From: Pseudomonadota bacterium
GTDB taxonomy: Bacteria > Pseudomonadota > Alphaproteobacteria > Rhizobiales > Rhizobiaceae
DNA length: 60,246 nucleotides
NCBI GenBank assembly: GCA_023399465.1
Contig: JAEWPB010000180.1
Span: 1-60,246 of the forward strand
Direction of reading: 5' to 3'
Shown piece by piece: positions 7,483 through 15,022 of the stretch; positions within the stretch are counted from its first letter, which is position 1; each line of letters begins with the position of its first letter. The translations under genes were made by a program, and so were the position numbers. The notes below the pieces were generated by a model. The model had not been told where the DNA came from and made no database searches. It was given only the letters and a program-made list of their open reading frames with translations.

Positions 7483-9242
7483 TTATTGCCATCGGCAGCT
7501 CGATTCCGACATTCAAGACGTTGCATTTCCGAGACGGACTGAACATCCTCTTGGCTGAACAGGAGACCCGATCTTCTGAAACTGAGACACGTAACGGCTC
7601 GGGAAAGTCCAGCACAGTCCATATCATACATTTTCTCCTCGGTGGCTCCATCACGCGCGACAGCATGATGAAGGCGGAGGCGCTTCAGGATCATTCTTTC
7701 TGGGGAGAGTTCGAATTCAACGGAAGGCGCTTTCGTGTTGAACGTAAGGTCTCCTCACCGAAAACGGTATCGGTTCGTGGCGACGATCTAGCGGGTTTGG
7801 AAGGAGAAGGTCACCTATTTGGGGACCTTGTCGTAACGAACGACGCGTGGTGTCGCTGGCTCGGCTACATTATTTTCAAGCTGGCTCTTAAGGCCGAGGC
7901 GACACCATTCGACGTTACACACGCGCCGTCATTTCGGTCTTTGTTCCCGTATTTTGCGCGGCGACGTGAGGATATCGGATTTCACAGCCCCGACAAATTT
8001 GCGGCCAGGACGCAATCAGCCGGTAGCTCTCAGATTGCACTTTCCTATCTCTTCGGCCTCGACTGGCAACTGGCACGTGATTTCGAACTCGAACGAGAAG
8101 AAAAGAAGAGTCTCGAAGCGAGACGCAAGAGGATTAAAGCTCGGCAACCTGAGAATTTGCGTGGATCGTCGGCGATCCGGTCGGCAATGCTGCTTGCTGC
8201 CCACGAGGCAGAAGTTCAGCGTGAACGGGTAGCGTCATTCCAGGTCGCAGAACATTACGAAGACCTGGTAAAGGAGGCGACGACCTATAAGGCTCAGCTT
8301 GAAAAGCTAAGCCTTGACGCAACTTCGGTACGAAGCTCCCTGAATTATATTGAGGAGAGCCTAGCCAAGGAACATACGGCCGACGGGGCGGCGCTTGAAG
8401 ACCTTTATCGTGCCGCTGGTGCCCAGTTACCTGGCACCGTTGTCAAGACCTTCGACGAGGTCGCAGCGTTTCACCGTTCCGTGGCCGATAACAGGCGGCA
8501 TCACCTTTCGTCGCAGCGGGAAGCACTTCAACGCCGACTGGCTGCATTACAGGCCGAGATGACGGCGGCACGGATAAGTCGAGACAAAATCCTTAGGGAC
8601 CTCAAGGGTAAGGGCGCATTCAGCGAGTTCGCCGACATGCAACAAAGGCTGGCCCAGAAGGAAGAGCAGCACGCTCGCCTTCAAACTCAGTACCAGGAAG
8701 CTCTGGAGATCGAACAAGGAAACTCCGCAAGCAGAATCAACGAGAGCAATCTGCTTGCACGGCTCCAACAAGACCTGAATCAAAGGGAGAACGCCGTATC
8801 TGCTGCCGTGTTGGCGGTGCTGAAGGCCCAGCGGAAACTGTATGGCAATCGTGAAGGGGCCTTTGAAATAAGGGCGACGACGAGTGGACCCGCGTTCAGG
8901 GTCAGCATCGAAGGCGACAGAGCGGGTGGCATCTCTAATATGGAAATATTCTGCTTTGACTATGCCCTCTATGGGATCACGACCAAGCGGCTTGGCGGAC
9001 CCGGCATGCTTGTTCACGATAGCCACCTCTTCGAGCCGGTGGATTCTCGTCAGATAGCCACCGCTATTCAGCTTGGGTCCGACCTGGTGGACGATATTGG
9101 CGGTCAGTACATCGTGATGCTGAATTCCGATATCTACGAGCGGCTGGTCTTCGAAGATGGGTTTGACGCCGCCTCCAAGGTCATGAGTGTCAAACTTGAC
9201 GATACGGACACCGGCGGGCTGTTCGGGTTTAAATTCAACTGA
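7479..9242 (+). CDS. ABC-3C ATPase, DUF2326 domain protein
   Basis: A 587-residue SMC/RecN-like ATPase. Walker A is NGSGKSS (residues 39-45). A long, charged, coiled-coil-prone middle (about 200-460) with repeated EEKKSLEARRKR-type segments follows. Near the end, MLVHDSHLFEPVD supplies a Walker B-like strand in the DUF2326 domain. DUF2326 ATPases are the motor of ABC-three component systems, which are predicted to sense invading DNA and trigger an effector. The ATG at 7479 overlaps the previous stop; an upstream in-frame start at 7335 would run through that gene and is rejected. GC content of this operon is visibly lower than the flanks (26 G/C of 60 in 6541-6600), consistent with separate acquisition. 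Confidence 0.85.
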   Translation: MIIAIGSSIPTFKTLHFRDGLNILLAEQETRSSETETRNGSGKSSTVHIIHFLLGGSITRDSMMKAEALQDHSFWGEFEFNGRRFRVERKVSSPKTVSVRGDDLAGLEGEGHLFGDLVVTNDAWCRWLGYIIFKLALKAEATPFDVTHAPSFRSLFPYFARRREDIGFHSPDKFAARTQSAGSSQIALSYLFGLDWQLARDFELEREEKKSLEARRKRIKARQPENLRGSSAIRSAMLLAAHEAEVQRERVASFQVAEHYEDLVKEATTYKAQLEKLSLDATSVRSSLNYIEESLAKEHTADGAALEDLYRAAGAQLPGTVVKTFDEVAAFHRSVADNRRHHLSSQREALQRRLAALQAEMTAARISRDKILRDLKGKGAFSEFADMQQRLAQKEEQHARLQTQYQEALEIEQGNSASRINESNLLARLQQDLNQRENAVSAAVLAVLKAQRKLYGNREGAFEIRATTSGPAFRVSIEGDRAGGISNMEIFCFDYALYGITTKRLGGPGMLVHDSHLFEPVDSRQIATAIQLGSDLVDDIGGQYIVMLNSDIYERLVFEDGFDAASKVMSVKLDDTDTGGLFGFKFN

Positions 9243-9292
9243 TTGGTCGAGGCAGGCGGCGAAGGAAAATCAGTCGCCGCCTGGAAAATTCA

Positions 9293-10225
9293 TCACCGCC
9301 CGTAGGTAGCAGCCGTTTCGAAGCGAGGTTCCCCCAGTTCGGCAATAGGACCGATGTTTCGGCCGACGTGCTTGATCATCGGGAAGCCCTGCTCTGCAAG
9401 CTTTTCGACAGCGGCGAGATTGCCTTCGGAGGCCGCTGCGACCAATGGCTTGGGAGCGTCCTTGCTGTATCCGAACTCGATATCCCCGACGAACTCCGAA
9501 GCGATGTAAGTCGCAGCCTTGACGACAGTGTTGATGGCTGCCGTCGCCGCCTTCCAGTCACCACGTAGCTCTTCGTTAGCGTTCGCGGAGGTATTGAAGT
9601 ACCGGAAGAATTGGTACGCACCCTCAATCGTGTTTTCTTCCCAGATGCGCATGTGAACGTAGTTAGCCATGCGTGCTAAGGTCGCCGCAGTCGTCCGCTC
9701 CAATCCATCCCTGTCAAATTCAGGGTCGTTCAGGACGAGATAAAAGTCGAACCTGCTGCGCTCGTCGTCGGATTCTGCCATCTCAACGTACGCGCCTTCG
9801 AAGTAAAGGTTCTTCTCCTTGTCGATGACCAGTGCTTCCTGGTGCCCGAGATCGAAATATGAAAACCCGCCGCCACCCGGTATGACGAGGTCGGACAGGT
9901 TCCAGTCGGAGATGTTTTGATCCGGCAGTTTGCCGACCAGTTCCGAGACATCGTAAACATTCGGCACGTCGCCTGACTTAAAAACGCTTCCAACCAGCTC
10001 TTTCAGTTTCTCGACACGAAGCAGGTAGAACTGCTGCTGTTCGGCGGACATGTTTTCCAGGTCACGGTTATCAGCCCAGGTGAGTGCGATATCGTTCTCC
10101 TTGCGTGTACGGCGTCCAGACATGCCACGTCGTGAGGCCGCTGCCATTGCGCCTATCTTTTCCGGGCGGTTTTCAAGAATGCCAGGGAGGTCGAGGAAGC
10201 GCACGGGATGCGGGTTGTGTTTCAT
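9293..10225 (-). CDS. Hypothetical protein of unknown function (transposon cargo)
   Basis: A 310-residue soluble protein that I do not recognise. It begins MKHNPHPVRFLDLPGILENR. After a basic segment (SRRGMSGRRTRKEND), a globular acidic region follows, with a central GGGGFSYFDLG and YFEGAYVEMAES. There are no membrane segments or evident catalytic motifs. It is the only leftward gene in the element and diverges from the tns operon. The start at 10225 was chosen over one at 10396, which would add a 57-residue extension running through the promoter/LexA-box region. Its upstream region holds a perfect GTTC-N7-GTTC LexA box on its own strand, ~75 bp before the start. A role in DNA-damage-regulated transposon biology is possible but unproven. 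Confidence 0.6.
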   Translation of the reverse strand: MKHNPHPVRFLDLPGILENRPEKIGAMAAASRRGMSGRRTRKENDIALTWADNRDLENMSAEQQQFYLLRVEKLKELVGSVFKSGDVPNVYDVSELVGKLPDQNISDWNLSDLVIPGGGGFSYFDLGHQEALVIDKEKNLYFEGAYVEMAESDDERSRFDFYLVLNDPEFDRDGLERTTAATLARMANYVHMRIWEENTIEGAYQFFRYFNTSANANEELRGDWKAATAAINTVVKAATYIASEFVGDIEFGYSKDAPKPLVAAASEGNLAAVEKLAEQGFPMIKHVGRNIGPIAELGEPRFETAATYGR

Positions 10226-10299
10226 GATGTCTCTCACGGTGTCGATATCCCTCAGGATGGCGCGACGCAAAGCATGACACAAAGTCCGCTTGACAGATA

Positions 10300-10314
10300 G
10301 AACAATACGTGAAC
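10300..10314 (-). promoter_or_regulatory. LexA (SOS) box between the divergent unknown gene and the tns operon
   Basis: On the + strand the sequence is GAAC AATACGT GAAC, i.e. GTTC-N7-GTTC on the - strand, the alphaproteobacterial LexA operator. On the + strand it sits just after a TTGACA (10290-10295), in the spacer of a possible promoter toward the tns operon whose -10 (CATATA or TATACC) is weak. It could control either direction. This is a sequence match only. Confidence 0.55.
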
Positions 10315-10744
10315 ATATACCGCTCACCGGGCAGATGACGTGTCCGAAAAGAAAATAATTGCAGGCCGCAAGCCCTGCAAACAAAGGAGTTCTCAAGAAT
10401 TCCTTTGGTCGCTTAAAATGCCTGCGAAAAAAGCAATCTCTTATTCGGATTTGCCGAGGTACCTTTTCCTCCGCGCCGAAAAAGCAAAGGAAAACGCTGT
10501 GACCTACAAGCTATGCATACGAAGCGAACGGGATGTCCGTTCGGCAATCGTCGCCTAGCAAAGCGTTTTTGCTCGGCTGACTTGCTGAGCACCATCCCAC
10601 CGAGGTCAACCCAGTTTAGGGAACGGTGGACAAAATGAACTTCCTCAAAAACTACCATCGCTGTGCACCCCGGTCGTCTCGTGACGAAGGGCATCTGCGT
10701 GCGATGAAGCCCATTGCGAACTTCTTCCATCACCACGGTCTAGC

Positions 10745-10789
10745 GATAGGATTCTGACCCTCAGAGGGTCAGCGACATCAATTCCTATC
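10745..10789 (+). promoter_or_regulatory. Nested inverted repeat in the tns leader
   Basis: An inner palindrome CTGACCCT-CAG-AGGGTCAG (10754-10772) is enclosed by outer arms GATAGGA (10745-10751) and TCCTATC (10783-10789). It lies 36 bp before the small ORF that opens the tns operon. It could be an operator for a dimeric regulator or an RNA hairpin that limits tns expression; there is no T-run, so it is not a classical terminator. Confidence 0.45.
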
Positions 10790-10825
10790 CGAGGTCCACC
10801 GCGCTTCCTGTCAGGAGCGCAAACG

Positions 10826-11020
10826 ATGGAGGCTGTGATGAACGGCTCTTTCGACGGCGGAAGTCTGGCCTATAAGCCGATTTCCGTCGAGCAACTCCTC
10901 GTGCTGGGGGTGCCCGAGCACATTGTCACGTCGCTGCGAGCGATGGCGACTGTGCCCAAGGCTGACTTCCGTGACGAGGGTGTACCGGTGCCGGACCGTG
11001 GGGTGCGTGATGCGCGCTAA
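10826..11020 (+). CDS. Small 64-residue ORF leading the tns operon
   Basis: A short ORF with a good ribosome site (CAGGAG, 10814-10819). It encodes MEAVMNGSFDGGSLAYKPIS, then a helical VEQLLVLGVPEHIVTSLRAM. Its stop (11018-11020) overlaps the start of the TnsA-like gene (ATG 11010), the pattern of translational coupling. I do not recognise a family. It may be a real small protein of the transposition machinery or a leader peptide whose translation controls tnsA. Confidence 0.5.
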   Translation: MEAVMNGSFDGGSLAYKPISVEQLLVLGVPEHIVTSLRAMATVPKADFRDEGVPVPDRGVRDAR

Positions 11021-11768
11021 ATCGGTCTATGCGGTACTGAATTCCCTGTTTTCGGCAGAGCATGAGCCGGTCTATGACCCGCCCAAGCGTGTCCGCCACA
11101 AAATGCTGCCGGTGGAGTTTCCAACCCGCAAATGCGTCAGTGGCGGCATCCGCTGCCGTTCTCCCCTCATGGCCGACGGCGTGCTTCATCTCGACACCGA
11201 TCCGGATGTCGTGGCGATCTCGCCGTACCCGTTGATTGCCGATGCCTGGGTGCAAATTGAGCCTGGTGTCGAAGATCGTCTGCATCACTTCGCGGATGTG
11301 GCGGCCAAACGGCGCGACGGGTCAGTCGTCTTCCTGAAGTACGAGAACTTCTACATGCAGGAAGAGCGGCCGTGGCATGCCAGTGAGACCAAGGCCCTCG
11401 TCGACTATTATCTGGATGTATTCGGATGCGTTTTCCGGGTGCTGAACGAGGCATCGCTTCGCATCGAGCCGCGCTTTTCGAATTTGCGCCAGATGTGGCA
11501 GCACCGCGAGGTCCGCGACCAACCGGTCGATCTGGACCGCGTTCGGGACGCCATGGCTTTGCTCGGACATCCGGCAACAATCAATGATGTCTGGCGTCAC
11601 CTGGGGTCACCCCAACACGCTGTTATCTGGGAGGGCGACCAACGTCCGACTGTCCTCCCTCAGTCCAACCCTGTTTTCACGGCTGTGATGCAACTGGCGA
11701 TGCGCGGAGAAGTCCGCCTCGACCTCGGCAAACGGCTGACCATGAACTCCCTGATCCTGAAGGTGTAA
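11010..11768 (+). CDS. tnsA: TnsA-like transposon endonuclease
   Basis: A 252-residue protein in the tnsA position directly before tnsB. In Tn7, TnsA cuts the 5' ends of the element while TnsB cuts the 3' ends, giving cut-and-paste movement. A restriction-endonuclease-like core is seen: RSPLMADGVLHLDTDPDVV (residues ~50-70, where Tn7 TnsA has its catalytic Glu and this protein seems to have Asp), then HHFADVAAKRRDGSVVFLKY, with the Asp and a Lys in the expected spacing. A helical C-terminal half (TnsC-contact region in Tn7) follows. The ATG at 11010 overlaps the preceding small ORF; an in-frame start at 10923 would lie inside it. The protein is diverged, so activity is likely but not certain. 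Confidence 0.75.
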   Translation: MRAKSVYAVLNSLFSAEHEPVYDPPKRVRHKMLPVEFPTRKCVSGGIRCRSPLMADGVLHLDTDPDVVAISPYPLIADAWVQIEPGVEDRLHHFADVAAKRRDGSVVFLKYENFYMQEERPWHASETKALVDYYLDVFGCVFRVLNEASLRIEPRFSNLRQMWQHREVRDQPVDLDRVRDAMALLGHPATINDVWRHLGSPQHAVIWEGDQRPTVLPQSNPVFTAVMQLAMRGEVRLDLGKRLTMNSLILKV

Positions 11769-11771
11769 TCT

Positions 11772-14072
11772 ATGTCTATCAATTCTGAAAAGTTCGAGAA
11801 GCTGCTGGCCAAGTCAACCGCGATCCTCTCCCCACGTGATCTGGCTCTTCCGGAGACGCCAACCAACCAGTTCGATTGCCAGCTGCCTGGGATTTCAGTC
11901 GGAGAGCGCGTCGCAGTGTATCTCGGCGACAAGAGGACATTCTCCGTCTACGTGTTCAAAGGATGGCAGGCGGCGGGGCCTGGCTTGCCGAAAACCATGC
12001 TCTTCCATGAGTTCATGTATGCGATGCCGCTGACGGTATCGGCTTATCAATTTTTCTGGCTGCTGGGGCAAGGGCGGCTGCAGTCGTTCAGTCTCAAGCC
12101 GGAAGCTGGCCAACCGCAGAATTCGCTGAATCTGACCATCAGCCAGCGAGAGCGCGCGCATCGCGCCCTAGAGTACACCGACGAGTATTTCAAAATTGTC
12201 GATGAACTCTATAGCGGCAAGGAAACCACGGCTGCGTTGCAGGCGGCGAAGAAAGCGGTTTCCGTGCGACGCCAGGAGAAGCCGCCCTCTGACGCGACGA
12301 TGTATCGCTGGATCAGGAAATGTCGCCAGCGTACCGATGACCGCATCGCCGCAATGGCTCCGCTGCACAATCCCGGCAACACCCTGAAGCGCAAGAGCAC
12401 TCGCTTCGCAGAAGCGCTGCGGGAAGCCGTGATCATTGCCGTTAGCGATCCGGAGGGCACCTACCTCACCGTCAAAGCCGCCATGGAGAAGTTGACCGCA
12501 GAAGGGGCAGAGTTCCATGATGTGGCCGAGGAATTCGCCAAGTGTTCGGATCGCCACCTGCAGCGTGCGCTGGCTGACGTCGACAGATACAGTTTCATTT
12601 ATCTGCGACAGGGACCAAACGCAGCTGCCCGCCTGACTTCGGCAAGGATGCGCTTGGCGTTGCCCGATCACCCGCTCGACGTCGTTGATATCGATTACAC
12701 TACGTTGGATGTGTTCGTCTTCGATCCGACATCGCGCTTTGCCTTCGGTCGGCCGAACATTCTGGTATTTCGCGACAGGCACTCGGGCATCGTCCTGGGC
12801 TTTTTCATCACGTTCGACGCACCATCGATTACCAGTTTGATTGCTGGTCTGAAGCACGCGATCTTTCCCAAGGACCCGGCGACGCTGCCTGAAGGTGTGA
12901 CCTGGCCTTGGTTCGGTATCCCGTTCCAGATCGGTGTCGACAACGACATGCACCTGATCGGCAATGATATCCGTAGTGCAGCACGCGAGCTGGGTTTCAC
13001 CCTGATCGAGTACCGGCCCGGCCATCCGTGGGAAAAGGGGGCAACCGAGCGTTTGTTCTCCATCCTGAACAAACAGCTCATCCATCGTCTCCCGGGGTCT
13101 ACTGCTGGATCACCTGCGAAGCGTGACGAATTCGACGATGAGAAAGAGAAGGCTGTTCCACAACTGCGATTAGATGAACTGCAGGGGTTTCTGACGCACT
13201 ATTTCGCTGAGATTCACAATCGCAGCCTGAAGGCTGGTCTGGGACCGTTAATCACGCTCGAAGACTATCCTTGTGATCGTTGGGACCGGGGTATCGTCGG
13301 ATCGCCCACGCGTCCCCCGATCAACCCGGACGTCTTCACCCGCATCGTCGGTTACACCGATGGCGTGACCGTGCAGCGAGACGGCGTCCGTCTGGACTAC
13401 CTCCACTACTGGTCGTCGGAACTGCATGCTCTCAAGCAACATCCGAAACACCGGGACGGCAAGGGCAAGCACAAAGGCACCATCTACCAAGCGACACGTG
13501 ATCCCAACGATGTCGGTTGGCTCTACGTCACCGACCCTTATCGGAACGTTGTGGTGAAGGTTCCCGTAATTGACCGGGATGCCAAGTACGCGAACGGCCT
13601 GACACTCTTCGAACACCAGAAGGCCATCAATCACCACAAGGCGACAATTGGCAAAGTGACGGACAGCAAGGGCCTTATGAAGGCCCGTCGCGACCTGGAG
13701 CTGCGCATGGCTGAATTCCACAAGCGTCATCGCAAGTACGAGTTCGCGAAGTCGCTCGCTCGTCTCATCGGGACGGATGCCGCCAAGGCACGGCTGTCAA
13801 GGATCGTTGAACTGACACCGGACGAAGCGGTCGATACGCACATCGACTACTTCACCCCAGAGGTAGCGACGCCCGCGCCGAAGCTGAGCGACAACCGTCG
13901 CAGCCGTCTGCCGGAGACTGAGGACGTCACCAAGGAAGTCCCGACCTCGTCTGCCACCGATGACAATACCACGGGTGTCGAAGAGCTGGTCGGGGAGGGG
14001 CCCTTGGACATTGAACCTGATCCGGAGCGTGACGACGACCGTGATCCCGATTTTGACGCGACCGATTTCTGA
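11772..14072 (+). CDS. tnsB: TnsB/TniA-like DDE transposase
   Basis: A 766-residue transposase of the Tn7/Mu/Tn5053 group. It binds the element ends and carries out 3'-end cleavage and strand transfer. N-terminal helix-turn-helix DNA-binding regions precede the retroviral-integrase (rve) core, which has an intact catalytic triad: IDYTTLD (Asp308), IGVDND (Asp390) and KGATERLF (Glu426). A beta-barrel domain and a basic helical segment (MKARRDLELRMAEFHKRH) follow. The acidic, Asp/Glu-rich tail (last ~45 residues, ending DPDFDATDF) would be the TnsC-interacting end by analogy with MuA and TnsB. It starts 3 bp after tnsA and is followed by tnsC after 11 bp. Confidence 0.93.
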   Translation: MSINSEKFEKLLAKSTAILSPRDLALPETPTNQFDCQLPGISVGERVAVYLGDKRTFSVYVFKGWQAAGPGLPKTMLFHEFMYAMPLTVSAYQFFWLLGQGRLQSFSLKPEAGQPQNSLNLTISQRERAHRALEYTDEYFKIVDELYSGKETTAALQAAKKAVSVRRQEKPPSDATMYRWIRKCRQRTDDRIAAMAPLHNPGNTLKRKSTRFAEALREAVIIAVSDPEGTYLTVKAAMEKLTAEGAEFHDVAEEFAKCSDRHLQRALADVDRYSFIYLRQGPNAAARLTSARMRLALPDHPLDVVDIDYTTLDVFVFDPTSRFAFGRPNILVFRDRHSGIVLGFFITFDAPSITSLIAGLKHAIFPKDPATLPEGVTWPWFGIPFQIGVDNDMHLIGNDIRSAARELGFTLIEYRPGHPWEKGATERLFSILNKQLIHRLPGSTAGSPAKRDEFDDEKEKAVPQLRLDELQGFLTHYFAEIHNRSLKAGLGPLITLEDYPCDRWDRGIVGSPTRPPINPDVFTRIVGYTDGVTVQRDGVRLDYLHYWSSELHALKQHPKHRDGKGKHKGTIYQATRDPNDVGWLYVTDPYRNVVVKVPVIDRDAKYANGLTLFEHQKAINHHKATIGKVTDSKGLMKARRDLELRMAEFHKRHRKYEFAKSLARLIGTDAAKARLSRIVELTPDEAVDTHIDYFTPEVATPAPKLSDNRRSRLPETEDVTKEVPTSSATDDNTTGVEELVGEGPLDIEPDPERDDDRDPDFDATDF

Positions 14073-14083
14073 GAGGGTTGTTG

Positions 14084-15022
14084 ATGGAGTACCGGCGTAA
14101 CAGCAAGCCGATGACGGCAGAGGAACGGATCGAGGCGTCGAAACAGTCGGCCAGCGTCCGGCAGACATTGATGGATACGATGTTGGTGCCGTATCCGCAG
14201 TTCCGTGATGGAATTAAATTTATCCGGAAGTTCCACGTCCCGGTCGAAGGAGGCAATCCTTCGGCCGGGCGGATCGGAGGCCTGCTTGGAGAATCCCGAG
14301 TGGGGAAGACGGAAATCTGCAGCTACTTCGTGTCACAGAACCCGCCGTCCTACGACGACGAGGGCGAATCCTACCCGGTCGTCTACGTCCAGGCGTCCGA
14401 CGAAATGAAGTTGCCATCGTTGGCCGACCGCATTTGCATCGCGACCGGTGCCCGTTCTTTGACGGTCAAACATAAGCTGGTAGTCGATGCCACGCTGCTG
14501 CGTCTGGCTGCGGCCAAGACGCAGCTTCTGATCATCGACGATGCCCACTTCATGTACGATGGCCGCAACCAGACGGACCGGAAAAACTTCATCAGTTTCG
14601 TGAAGATGGTTGCGGATCAGAAGCTGTCCAGCATCCTGCTGGTCGGAGAAGATAGCATTCTGGACACGATCAGCTCGACACCGACGCTGTCGGGACGAGG
14701 GTTCGTCTATGAGCCTCTGCACGCCTTTTCGAAGGATGACGAGAAGAAGAACTTCCGCAACCTGCTGCTGGCCATCGAGGATCGCCTTCCATTCGCGAAG
14801 CCGTCGAACCTTACGGACAAGGGGATTGCTGACGATCTTCATCGCTTCAGCGGCGGCCTGATCGGTCGCCTGGTAAACCTCATTCGCCAGGCATCCTATT
14901 TGGCTATCGATGATGGCTCGGCTCAGATCATGCGTGAACATCTGCGGGATGCTTCACGGAGATTGTTGCCGGTGCATCCGGATCGTTCCTATCGATATTT
15001 CGAGATCGGAGCCAAGAAATGA
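14084..15022 (+). CDS. tnsC: TnsC/TniB-like AAA+ transposition regulator
   Basis: A 312-residue ATPase that links target selection to the transposase. Walker A is GESRVGKT (residues 69-76), Walker B LLIIDDAH (148-155), and a sensor-like SSILLVGE follows. In Tn7-like systems this protein forms filaments on DNA at the site marked by TniQ/TnsD and also gives target immunity. The start ATG at 14084 has GAGAGGG 6 bp upstream; TTG codons at 14078 and 14081 sit too close to that site. The stop overlaps the tniQ start (ATGA, 15019-15022), showing coupled translation. Confidence 0.92.
   Translation: MEYRRNSKPMTAEERIEASKQSASVRQTLMDTMLVPYPQFRDGIKFIRKFHVPVEGGNPSAGRIGGLLGESRVGKTEICSYFVSQNPPSYDDEGESYPVVYVQASDEMKLPSLADRICIATGARSLTVKHKLVVDATLLRLAAAKTQLLIIDDAHFMYDGRNQTDRKNFISFVKMVADQKLSSILLVGEDSILDTISSTPTLSGRGFVYEPLHAFSKDDEKKNFRNLLLAIEDRLPFAKPSNLTDKGIADDLHRFSGGLIGRLVNLIRQASYLAIDDGSAQIMREHLRDASRRLLPVHPDRSYRYFEIGAKK

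Larger units (their letters stand above)
10226..10825. other. Divergent control region upstream of the tns operon
   Basis: About 600 bp separate the divergent unknown gene from the first small ORF of the tns operon. It contains the LexA box and a nested inverted repeat. A short open frame (GTG 10340 to 10558) lacks a usable ribosome site and is not accepted. The remaining bases show no other recognisable gene. Confidence 0.5.

Noticed and set aside
10340..10558. Short + strand ORF (72 codons) in the tns control region
   Set aside because: It starts at GTG without a ribosome site, and the inner ATG at 10418 is about 30 bp from the nearest GGAG. It overlaps the region expected to hold promoters.
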